Positions 20,426 through 28,900 of a DNA stretch of 38,055 nucleotides are shown here, piece after piece. Each line of letters opens with the position of its first letter. The stretch's first letter is position 1. The stretch is from Clostridiales bacterium. Its GTDB lineage: Bacteria > Bacillota > Clostridia > Oscillospirales > Oscillospiraceae. The notes under the pieces were generated by a model that worked only from the letters and a program-made list of their open reading frames with translations, was not told the DNA's origin and did not search any database. Position numbers and translations under genes: made by a program. The stretch is taken from NCBI GenBank assembly GCA_012718935.1, contig JAAYBH010000469.1, positions 1-38,055 on the forward strand, read 5' to 3'.

Positions 20426-21419
20426 CTAACGTACGCCGGAATGGATGCTTCTGTCGGCGTCTGTGATTGCCTCCAGCATATCCTTACCGCTGGCCCCCAC
20501 ATACCAGTCGTCATAATGAGGCGGCCTTTTATCTGCCGGAACATCATCCCACAGCATACCCCCAGGGACGCAGCCAGATTTCATAAGTAATCCAGCCCCC
20601 GTCGGGGTACTGAAAGAATTCGTCTATAACGACCATGTGGTCATATTCATCATTCCATTGTCCGGGCGTCAACACCCAGTCCTCGTCTTCGACGGGATAT
20701 CCGAACAACTCGCCGCCCGTCGATTCGACCCTTCCCGCTTCATTGTTCATATCCAGTTCGTGGCTGATTTCAATCGTTCCCAGCTCTATCGTTCTCAGCT
20801 CTATATTGTGATCCCACAGGTAAATGACGCCCGAGCCGTCCTCGTCAATCTTTATCACCGCGTAGCAGTCCCAGGTATCGATTTCGCCTCCCTTCCGCCC
20901 AATATAAGTGTCATCAGCGTCGGTGATTTTCCAACATCCGTACCAATTACCGAGCCACCAGTTTCTCTGTTTTGCCGCGGCTTCGGCGGTTTCGGTGGTT
21001 CCGGTGGTTTCGTCTGCTTCAGCAGTGTTCATATAATTTGAAGCGTGTTCTCTGTTATACCAATCGTCCGCCGGCTCAAACCCAACATCGTTATAAGGCG
21101 ACGTTAAATGGAAAATCCCACGCGTTTCTTTGTGCACAAGGATTTCAGCGACGCCAAGCCTTATAATACCAAGGTAAAAGCGATAATACTCCACACCATC
21201 GACAGTATACTCGTCATTTCCGGGCTCAATTTCACTGCCCAACTGAAACGGATGCTCGTCTGCCCAGGCCTGCAAATCCGCCCTTGCCTCGTCGGCGGTT
21301 ATGGTTGGTTTTGGTTCCGTGTCCGTGCCCGGTTTTGCTTTCGTATTCATGCCGTCACACCCGGCAAGCAGGGCTATAACGATGATGGTCGCAAATAATA
21401 ACGCGATTAGTTTTTTCAC
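20426..21419 (-). CDS. Lipoprotein with apparent 1-nt frameshift near the C-terminus
   Basis: GTG start, MKKLIALLFATIIVIALLAGCDG lipobox. The annotated frame ends WLRPWGYAVG-stop at 20544; after a G5 run the other frame continues GMLWDDVPADKRPPHYDDWYVGASGKDMLEAITDADRSIHSGVR-stop. Confidence 0.65.
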
Positions 21420-21723
21420 TATTGATTCCCCCCATTTCCGTTTGTACCGCGTCCGCGATGAAATCCAGTCCGGTCAGTGCGCTTAGCCCGTCTATAAGTA
21501 TCTCCGGCGTCAAGTCGCCTGAATAGCCCAGTTTGTATTGCTCGATTACCAAGTCACTGTTGCCGCCTGAAAAATCCGCGACAAGCGTCGCAATGTTCTC
21601 CGGTTCCCGCGTCGGAGAGGACGATGGTGAGGTTTGCGGCGTCTGAGTTGTGGAATTATTGTTGCAGGCGGACATTGCCAAAACCAAGCCCTCCGCCAAG
21701 AGCAACGAAATCATCTTTTTCAT
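21355..21723 (-). CDS. Short lipoprotein, possibly 3'-truncated
   Basis: MKKMISLLLAEGLVLAMSACNN lipobox, SGDLTPEILIDGLSALTGLDF; C-terminus overlaps the next gene's SD and start. Confidence 0.55.
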   Translation of the reverse strand: MKKMISLLLAEGLVLAMSACNNNSTTQTPQTSPSSSPTREPENIATLVADFSGGNSDLVIEQYKLGYSGDLTPEILIDGLSALTGLDFIADAVQTEMGGINSEKTNRVIICDHHRYSPACRV

Positions 21724-21774
21724 GTGAGGTGTACCTCCATGTTTTTATAGATATTTGCGCGACAATGCACGATT

Positions 21775-22659
21775 TTACTCTATCCGTTCATAATTGCCGC
21801 TCAAATGCGCCCATTCGGAGCCTTCCGGGGCAAACAATTCGATTGCGCTGTTATCCCCATAGAGGATGAATGACAGTTCGCCATATTCCGCCGTGTAGTC
21901 GGTATCAGAAGAGATCGTTGCCTTTCCTTCAAGTACATCGCTGCCGTTTCTGAGCAAATAAATCTCGAAATCAAAGAAGCTGACATCGTTGTAGTTGGTA
22001 ACCGTTATAGAGAATCCCGCGTCTCTATCTATATACTCGCCATCCCAATACGGGGCGTCTGTATATATTTCGCCGTCGCCGATATCATCGAAGGTATCGC
22101 CGCGCCCGTCATCGCCGCCGATTATATCGCCCATACCACCGCTGAAATCATCATAAATGGCAGCCGACCATTCACTGTAATCCACGGCGGCGCGGTATAC
22201 CACTTGATAGTCGTCGCCCATAAGCCCGCCCTCGATGGTTCCTACTGCTATGGAATAGATGTAGCACCCATGTCCCATCGCAGAATCAAGGAACAGCAAG
22301 TCGTCAAGTGAGATATAGACGCACCGGTCGGAGCCTACCAGATCGAAAAAGTCCGTGCGCGTGAGCACGTCGCTCACCACCAAGTCCGCGCCTTCTCTGG
22401 GCGTTGCCCCGCCGCCGCTGTCGCCTGAAAGCTCATAAAGCTCATAATAATAGATTCCCTGCCCGATTTCTTCTGCGCCTGCGGGTATATTCCCATTCTC
22501 GCTATTCCCCGGTGAAGACGTTGGAGCAGTCCCGCTGTTCTCACTCTTCGGTGTGACGGGAGGACTGTTGCTGTCAGCATTGCTGTTCTCATTGCCGCCG
22601 CAAGCGGTAAGAGAGAGAGTCAGCGCAAGCGCCAGTGCGATTGTAAAAAACTTTTTCAT
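21775..22659 (-). CDS. Lipoprotein, unknown function
   Basis: MKKFFTIALALALTLSLTACGG with SD GGGGCGAAGG; an in-frame upstream ATG at 22743 also has an SD-like GAGGGGG. Confidence 0.7.
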   Translation of the reverse strand: MKKFFTIALALALTLSLTACGGNENSNADSNSPPVTPKSENSGTAPTSSPGNSENGNIPAGAEEIGQGIYYYELYELSGDSGGGATPREGADLVVSDVLTRTDFFDLVGSDRCVYISLDDLLFLDSAMGHGCYIYSIAVGTIEGGLMGDDYQVVYRAAVDYSEWSAAIYDDFSGGMGDIIGGDDGRGDTFDDIGDGEIYTDAPYWDGEYIDRDAGFSITVTNYNDVSFFDFEIYLLRNGSDVLEGKATISSDTDYTAEYGELSFILYGDNSAIELFAPEGSEWAHLSGNYERIE

Positions 22660-22799
22660 TTCCTTCGCCCCTTGAAATGTTTTTTCATTAGTCGACTTTT
22701 CATTTATAACTTTCGTTGTTTTACTTGTTACGTTGGTTTTCATTGTCTTTCCCCCTCGTGGATTGTTTTTTTGAACAGACAGCCAGCATTCGCCATGAA

Positions 22800-22850
22800 A
22801 ATTTTATCATCTGTTTCCAGCCGAAACGGAAAATCAAGAATATTTGATAC
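22800..22850 (-). promoter_or_regulatory. Outward-facing 51-bp promoter/operator element, copy L
   Basis: Reverse strand GTATCAAATATTCTTGATTTTCCGTTTCGGCTGGAAACAGATGATAAAATT; 46/51 identical to 23780-23830 in inverted orientation; ends with extended -10 TGATAAAAT. Confidence 0.8.
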
Positions 22851-22866
22851 AGGGCTGTCAAAGCAA

Positions 22867-22894
22867 AGAGCGCCCTCGTTTCCGATGGCGCTCT
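22867..22894 (-). terminator. Terminator of the response regulator gene
   Basis: Reverse strand AGAGCGCC-atcggaaacgag-GGCGCTCT followed by TTGCTTTG. Confidence 0.65.
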
Positions 22895-22948
22895 GATGAA
22901 AATCCTGTATCTGACGACTATAAAACATTGCGGACAGGCGGACGATGC

Positions 22949-23644
22949 CTATTCATAGACGACCTTTAAAAACACATAGCTCTTGTTGCTCATGGAGCGG
23001 ATTTCAAAGGGACTGTCGATATCTAGCCCCAGCTTTATGCGGATACTGGAGATGTGCGCCGTCACCGTATGGGTGGAGTTGTTGGAGGGCGCGCCCCATA
23101 CCGCTTCATAGAGATCGGCGGCAGGGCATTGCCGCCCGGCGTGGCTCACCAGGTAAGCCAGAAGCTGAAGCTCCTTCTGTGTCAGCGCGACGGCCTGTCC
23201 GCCCAGCGTCGCGGTTCCGTTCTGCAGGTTGATCGAAAGAGGCGGCATGTCGATACGCCCCGCGCCGTGAAGCCCCGACCGGCGAAGCTGCGCCATGACG
23301 CGCGCGGACAGCACGTTTAAATCGCAGGGTTTTGTTATATAGTCGTCCCCGCCGTCGCAAAGTCCCCGGACGATGTCCTCGTTCTGCCCAAGGCAGGTGA
23401 GGTATATCACCGGAGCGGTGGTGATTTCACGCATTTCCCGGCAAAAATCGTATCCGGAGCCGTCAGGCAGCATCACATCCAAAAGCACAAGGTCCGGCGG
23501 GTTGTCAAGGATGGCGGACCTGGCGTCTGCCAGTGTCTGGACGGCGATGATCTCATAGCCCTGCGCCTCAAGATGCTCCTTATTCACAAGCAGCACATCG
23601 GGTTCATCCTCCACAATGAGAATGCGCGGTCTTCTTGTACTCAT
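22949..23644 (-). CDS. OmpR/PhoB-family response regulator (orphan)
   Basis: Receiver RILIVEDEPDVLLVNKEHL...DLVLLDVMLPDGSGYDFCRE...GDDYITKPCDLNVLSARV; winged-helix LTQKELQLLAYLVSHAGRQCPAADLYEAVWG...VTAHISSIRIKLG. No histidine kinase adjacent. Confidence 0.95.
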   Translation of the reverse strand: MSTRRPRILIVEDEPDVLLVNKEHLEAQGYEIIAVQTLADARSAILDNPPDLVLLDVMLPDGSGYDFCREMREITTAPVIYLTCLGQNEDIVRGLCDGGDDYITKPCDLNVLSARVMAQLRRSGLHGAGRIDMPPLSINLQNGTATLGGQAVALTQKELQLLAYLVSHAGRQCPAADLYEAVWGAPSNNSTHTVTAHISSIRIKLGLDIDSPFEIRSMSNKSYVFLKVVYE

Positions 23645-23682
23645 ACCATATCCCCCGCCTAACATCGAACAATTCGTCTGTT

Positions 23683-23709
23683 CGCCCGGCTCACGCCGGG
23701 CGTTTTTTA
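23683..23709 (+). terminator. Strong plus-strand Rho-independent terminator with no plus-strand gene upstream
   Basis: CGCCCGGC-tcac-GCCGGGCG-TTTTTTATTTC. Confidence 0.8.
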
Positions 23710-23723
23710 TTTCTTAATATCCA

Positions 23724-23752
23724 ATTATAACACATAATGACAGACGTTGTAA
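23724..23752 (-). promoter_or_regulatory. Promoter of the response regulator gene
   Basis: Reverse strand TTACAA (23747-23752) - 17 nt - TATAAT (23724-23729). Confidence 0.65.
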
Positions 23753-23779
23753 GCAGGGACTGAAATGTCGTGACAAAAG

Positions 23780-23830
23780 GTATCAAATATTCTTGATTTT
23801 TCGTTTCGGCTGAAAATGGATGATAGAATT
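23780..23830 (+). promoter_or_regulatory. Outward-facing 51-bp promoter/operator element, copy R
   Basis: GTATCAAATATTCTTGATTTTTCGTTTCGGCTGAAAATGGATGATAGAATT; contains dyad ATCAA-atattc-TTGAT and extended -10 TGATAGAAT; upstream of 23877. Confidence 0.8.
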
Positions 23831-23876
23831 CCCGTGGCAGATGTTGATCATGCGTTTTTGAAAGGCGGCGGGTATT

Positions 23877-24134
23877 TTGAAAATAAGAAGTGTCGCGACG
23901 GCTGTCCGTGAAGGCGAGGGCCTGCTTGACACGATGCTGGACATCCATTTTGACAACGGGCAGACCATCCTCTTATCGCTTGAATCCAGGATGAATGACC
24001 CGCAGTTTATCCAGCTGCACAAAAACGGACAGCTGACGCGGCCGAGAACGGACGGGCTGCGCGTCTACTGGCAGAACGGCCCTTCCCTGTCCCTGGAGGA
24101 AATCATGGCAATCACGAGGGGGGAGCGATTATGA
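23877..24134 (+). CDS. Small DUF2442-like protein, paralogue 1
   Basis: LDIHFDNGQTILLSLESRMNDPQF...RTDGLRVYWQNGPSLSLEEIM; ATGA overlap with next gene. Confidence 0.55.
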   Translation: MKIRSVATAVREGEGLLDTMLDIHFDNGQTILLSLESRMNDPQFIQLHKNGQLTRPRTDGLRVYWQNGPSLSLEEIMAITRGERL

Positions 24135-24373
24135 AACGGAAGATTGTAAAGGTCGAAGCAATGGAAGGTCAGCCGTACCTGATCGCCGTTGAGTTTGACA
24201 ACGGCAACATCATTCTTCTGATGCTTGAGTCCAAATTAAGCGATCCTCTGTTTGCCGAAATTGAAGCGCTTTCCAACCCGAAGACGGACGGGGAACGCGT
24301 GTTTTGGATTAACGGGGCGAGCCTGACGGTGGACGAAATCATGGGAATGCTGGAATCAGGAAACGGCGGATGA
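24131..24373 (+). CDS. Small DUF2442-like protein, paralogue 2
   Basis: IAVEFDNGNIILLMLESKLSDPLF...KTDGERVFWINGASLTVDEIM; clear similarity to the preceding ORF. Confidence 0.6.
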   Translation: MKRKIVKVEAMEGQPYLIAVEFDNGNIILLMLESKLSDPLFAEIEALSNPKTDGERVFWINGASLTVDEIMGMLESGNGG

Positions 24374-24469
24374 GAAGCGGATATGCCCGCGCAAACGAAA
24401 CCTGGTTAACCAGAGGAAAGCACAAGCAACGATCTCTATGGCGACAGTAATTTTAAAGGGGTGTCATCA

Positions 24470-25876
24470 ATGAGCGAAGAGAATAAAACAAACAGTGGAG
24501 CGCCATCCTCCGATACGACCTCCGCACTTTTTGTGTCCGCGCGCAAAAAGCAGCTGGAACAGCAGGAAGCCGAGCGACGGGCAAAGGAAAAGGAAGATGA
24601 GCGCCTGAAGGCCGAGGCGGAGGTCCGCCGGCTGGAAGCCGAGGTGGCCGAGCGCAAGCGCCGGGCGGAAGAGGAAGCGCAGCGCGTTGCCCAGGAGGAG
24701 GAACAGAGCCGGAGGGAAGCGGAGGAACGCCGCAGAAGGGCGGCCGCCGAGGCTGAAGCCGAAGACCGCCGTCAGGCCACCGAAGCCGAGGCCCGCCGGA
24801 AGGAAGCGCAGAGGCAGGCCGCCGAGGCTGAAGCCCGTCGGAAGGAAGCGCAGAAAACGCAGGCCGCCGGGCAGGCCGCCGGAAAAACCTTCAGTATGCC
24901 GAAATTGGCATTACGGAAGGAGGCCGCCGTCGGAGAAAAAAAGAAACTTCCGGTTCCGCTGCACTTCATCATCGCCGGCGCGGCGGTGATTGTTCTCGCC
25001 GTCGTCCTTGTGCTGGTTTTTGTTCTCGGCGGCAAAGGCGGCAAGGGCCCGAGCGAGCCCGACTTCGCCTCCCTGCTTTTGGAGAATGACGGCGGATGGT
25101 ATCTCAACGGCGATAAGAGCTCATTCTGCCTCATCACCGACGGGGACGGCAGCTGGGAGCTGTACGACGGCGACGGAATCCTTGGCATCTACGGGTATTT
25201 CATTGTCGAGGACGACGGAACGATCTGGGCGGAGAGCGATGACGAGGAAGGTTTTGCCGCGCTTATCAGTTTTGTCGATGAAAATTGCTTCTATTTTGAG
25301 AAGGAGATTTTTTACAGCGAAGCGTTCAGCACGGACGCCGGTCAGTATGACGAGGACGATTACGACGGCTATTCCGAGAGCACCCTGTATATCGACCCCG
25401 ACGCGGCGCTTAACGACAGCGGGATAATCGACGGTCTGGGCATGCTGATCCGTTTTCCGGATACTGTTTTCCAGCTTAAAAGCGCTACGGAGAGCCGCCT
25501 TTTCCTCTCCTCGCTTGACGGCGCCGCTTCCATCGAGGCCGCGAAGGGCGAGTCCTACGGCGAGGTCACGCGGGAGGAGATGGGGTATTACAGAGATAAA
25601 AAGCTCGACAAATTGTCGACCTCCCTGCCCGGCGAAATTACCCTGCTTGACAGCGGCCTCTACGATAACAACAGCGGCTTCCCCTTTGTCTATTTCAAGC
25701 TGTCTTATGCCGGGACGTACGAAACGCGCTACGTTTGCTTTATCGCGGCGCTTTGGCAGAACGAGCGCACCGGCGCGACAAACTTTTATGATTTCGTGCT
25801 CGATTGCCCGGAAGAGCTGACGGACGACTATATGGCGCTGTTCAACCGCATTCGTGCTTCGGTGGACGACGCCTGA
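24470..25876 (+). CDS. Coiled-coil / single-TM / extracellular-domain protein of the T7SS locus
   Basis: Glu/Arg/Ala-rich coiled coil, TM LHFIIAGAAVIVLAVVLVLVFVLGG, then a Gly/Asp-rich extracellular domain (DGGWYLNGDKSSFCLITDGDGSWELYDG). ATG 24470 preferred over GTG 24461. Confidence 0.75.
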   Translation: MSEENKTNSGAPSSDTTSALFVSARKKQLEQQEAERRAKEKEDERLKAEAEVRRLEAEVAERKRRAEEEAQRVAQEEEQSRREAEERRRRAAAEAEAEDRRQATEAEARRKEAQRQAAEAEARRKEAQKTQAAGQAAGKTFSMPKLALRKEAAVGEKKKLPVPLHFIIAGAAVIVLAVVLVLVFVLGGKGGKGPSEPDFASLLLENDGGWYLNGDKSSFCLITDGDGSWELYDGDGILGIYGYFIVEDDGTIWAESDDEEGFAALISFVDENCFYFEKEIFYSEAFSTDAGQYDEDDYDGYSESTLYIDPDAALNDSGIIDGLGMLIRFPDTVFQLKSATESRLFLSSLDGAASIEAAKGESYGEVTREEMGYYRDKKLDKLSTSLPGEITLLDSGLYDNNSGFPFVYFKLSYAGTYETRYVCFIAALWQNERTGATNFYDFVLDCPEELTDDYMALFNRIRASVDDA

Positions 25877-25915
25877 GCGCCGCCGCGTATCAATCATATG
25901 ACGTAAAGGAGTAAA

Positions 25916-28900
25916 ATGATGCGGTTGTTAATGACGGTCGTTTTTGAAAACGGCTTTCAGGAGATATATCTCCCCAGCGCAAACAACAAAAACGTGCCCA
26001 TCGCGATCCGGCCCCATATCAGCGGCTGGCATGAGGATATCACGCTGCCTCTGGAGGTCTGGGACGACGTCTGGCAGATGAGCGGCAGTGAGCAATTTGT
26101 CATTACCGTTAACGAACGCCCTGTCGACAAGGCCGTTCTTGTCCCGGGCCTTCTGCTCAACTGCGAAATGCGCGCAGACCGCGAAACGGTGTTCTCCGTG
26201 ACCTTCAACGAGGTTGACGAAGGAAACACCCGGTTTGACAAGTATTTTCTTGATTTTTCAGTCTGCCCCTGGGTGAAGATCGGCAGCGGCGAAGGAAGCG
26301 TCGTCACATATAAAAACCAGTTCTGCTCGCCGCAGCACGCGGAGATCGTCAGCGAGGACGGAAGAGTCGTCGTCCGTGATCTTGGCAGCGTCAACGGCAC
26401 CTTTGTGGGCGGACGCATGCTCACCGGCGACCATACGCTGAAATACGGCGATGAGATCTATATTATCGGGCTTAAAATCGTCTATCTCGGCAATGTCCTC
26501 GCCATCAACAATCCCGGCGGCGCCTGCGCGGTGGACGACCGGAAGCTCAAGCCGATACATATCGATACGGCCGCAGACGGCGACGCGGCCCACGCGTATG
26601 ACGGTGAGGAAGCGTACTTCCTCCGCACCCCGCGAAAGGTTGAGAAGCTCGATGACGAGACCTTTATGATCGAAAAGCACCCGTCGAAGGACCGGCAGAA
26701 AAAGCAGCCGGTGATCTTTACCATCGGGCCGACGTTTACAATGATGATCCCCATGGTCGCGGGCGTGATGATGATGGGCGGCGAGGGCGCGTCGGCCGTC
26801 AGCGGCATTGTCATGTCCGTGGGCGCCGCACTGATCGGCGGCATGTGGGCGGTGCTGAATATACGGTATCAGAAAAAGGAGGAGGCGGAGTCCGAGTCCT
26901 CCCGTATCCATAACTACACCGCGTATATCGCGAAGATCGCCCAGCGCATCCAGCAGAAGCTGATCTACAACCACGGCGTTTTGGAAAGAATGCTGCCCTC
27001 CGGCGCGGAGGTGGCTCACTTCCCTGTTGAGGGAAGCGCCCGCCTCTGGGAAAAAAGCAGCACCCACGACGACTTCCTCGCCATACGCCTGGGCACCGGG
27101 GAGATCTTATCTCCCAACAGAATCGAGGTGCCGAAGGAGCAGCTCATGGCGGAGCACGACCCCCTGAACGAAAAGGTGGAGGAGATCCAGCAGGCCATGT
27201 CCGCGCTGAAAAACGTACCCGTGGACATTTCCGCCTACAGGAACAGAATGATCGGCATCGTGAGCCGGGACAGGGAAAACGTATTAAATATCGGAAATGT
27301 TATCAGCGCGCAGCTTGCGGGGCTTCACGCCTATACGGAGGTCCGGCTGTGTTACATATACCCGATGAAAGAGGCGGACAGCTGGGATTACGTCCGCTGG
27401 CTGCCCCATGTGTGGACGCCGGACGGCAAACTCCGCATGATCGCCAACGACAAGAACACCGTGGGCGACGTGATGTTCCACATATCGGGCGTTATCCGCG
27501 ACAGGCTGGAGCGGGCCGGCAGCGAGGAGGACGAGGCAAAGCTTCTGCCGCATTATGTGGTCATTGTGGCCGACTGGTCGCTGGTGGAGGATGAGCCGGT
27601 GGCCAAGTACCTGATGAATCCGCAGCCCGAGCTGGGCATGTCCGTGATTTATCTGGTGGACGCCGTCGACAAGCTGCCCAGCGGCTGCACGGCCATTGTC
27701 CAGGATGACGATGAAAACCGCGGCTTTTACAGCGCGATCGGGCTGTTCCCCCAGAGAGACCGCGTGACCTACGACAGGCTTTCCCTGGAACAGGTGGAGC
27801 GTTTTGCCCGCAGCCTTTCAAATTACAGGGTCCGGGAGATGAACGCCTCCGCGGCGATACCGGATATGCTGACCTTCCTCGATATGTACAAGACCTCAAG
27901 GGTGGAGGAGCTTGATATTCTGCACAAGTGGCTGGAAAACCGTACCTATGAGAGCATGAAGAGCATGGTGGGCTATAAATCCGGCGGCCAGCCGCTGTAC
28001 CTGGATATCCATGAAAAATATCACGGCCCCCACGGGCTGGTGGCCGGAACGACGGGGTCCGGCAAATCCGAGACGCTGCAAAGCTACATCCTCTCCCTGG
28101 CGGTGAGCTACCACCCCCATGAGATCGCCTTTATCCTCATCGACTATAAGGGCGGCGGCATGGCCCAGAGCTTCGTCGGCCTGCCCCATCTCTCCGGCGT
28201 CATCACAAATCTCGGCGGAAACGCCACAAACAGGGCGCTTTTGTCCATCAACGCGGAGATCAAATCCCGCCAGCGCATCTTCAACGAATACAAGGTCAAG
28301 CACATCGACGCGTACATCGAGCTCTACCGCTCCGGTGTGGCCACCGAGCCCATGCCCCATCTGCTCATTATCGCCGACGAGTTCGCCGAGCTTAAAAAGG
28401 AGCAGCCGGAATTTGTGCGCGCCCTCGTCTCCGCCGCCCGGGTGGGCCGTTCTCTGGGCGTCAATCTCATTCTCGCCACACAGAAGCCCAGCGGCGTCGT
28501 CGACGACGAGATCTGGTCCAACACCCGCTTCCGGCTCTGCCTGCGCGTTGCCGACAAGCAGGACAGCAACGAGATGCTCAAGCGGCCCGACGCGGCCTTT
28601 ATCACAGGGACTGGCCGCGGATATTTCCAGGTCGGAAACGACGAAATCTTCGAGGAATTTCAATCCGGCTGGTCCGGCGCGGAATACGAGCCAGACGTGC
28701 CCTTTACCGACGATAAGAACGTTAAGGTAGAGCTGATCAATCTCATCGGAAAAAACGGTGTGCCTAAAAAGAAAAGCAAGAAAAAGAGCGACAATATCGC
28801 AAAGGTCACCCAGCTTGACGCCCTGGTGCAATACGCGTCGAAGCTGGCTGATGAAAACAGCATCCCGGCCATCAAGCAGATATGGATGCCCCCCCTTCCC

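Noticed and set aside
22800-23830. Transposon or invertible segment defined by the 51-bp inverted repeats
   Set aside because: No transposase/invertase inside, no target-site duplication at the outer ends (cgccatgaa versus cccgtggc), and both repeats end in a -10-like sequence facing a gene start; promoter/operator is the simpler reading, though not excluded experimentally.
24687-24870. Repeated gaagcccgtcggaaggaagcgcag units as a possible CRISPR or VNTR
   Set aside because: In-frame coding repeats of an Ala/Glu/Arg coiled coil; spacing and content do not fit CRISPR. No CRISPR array or tRNA/rRNA gene was seen anywhere in the window.
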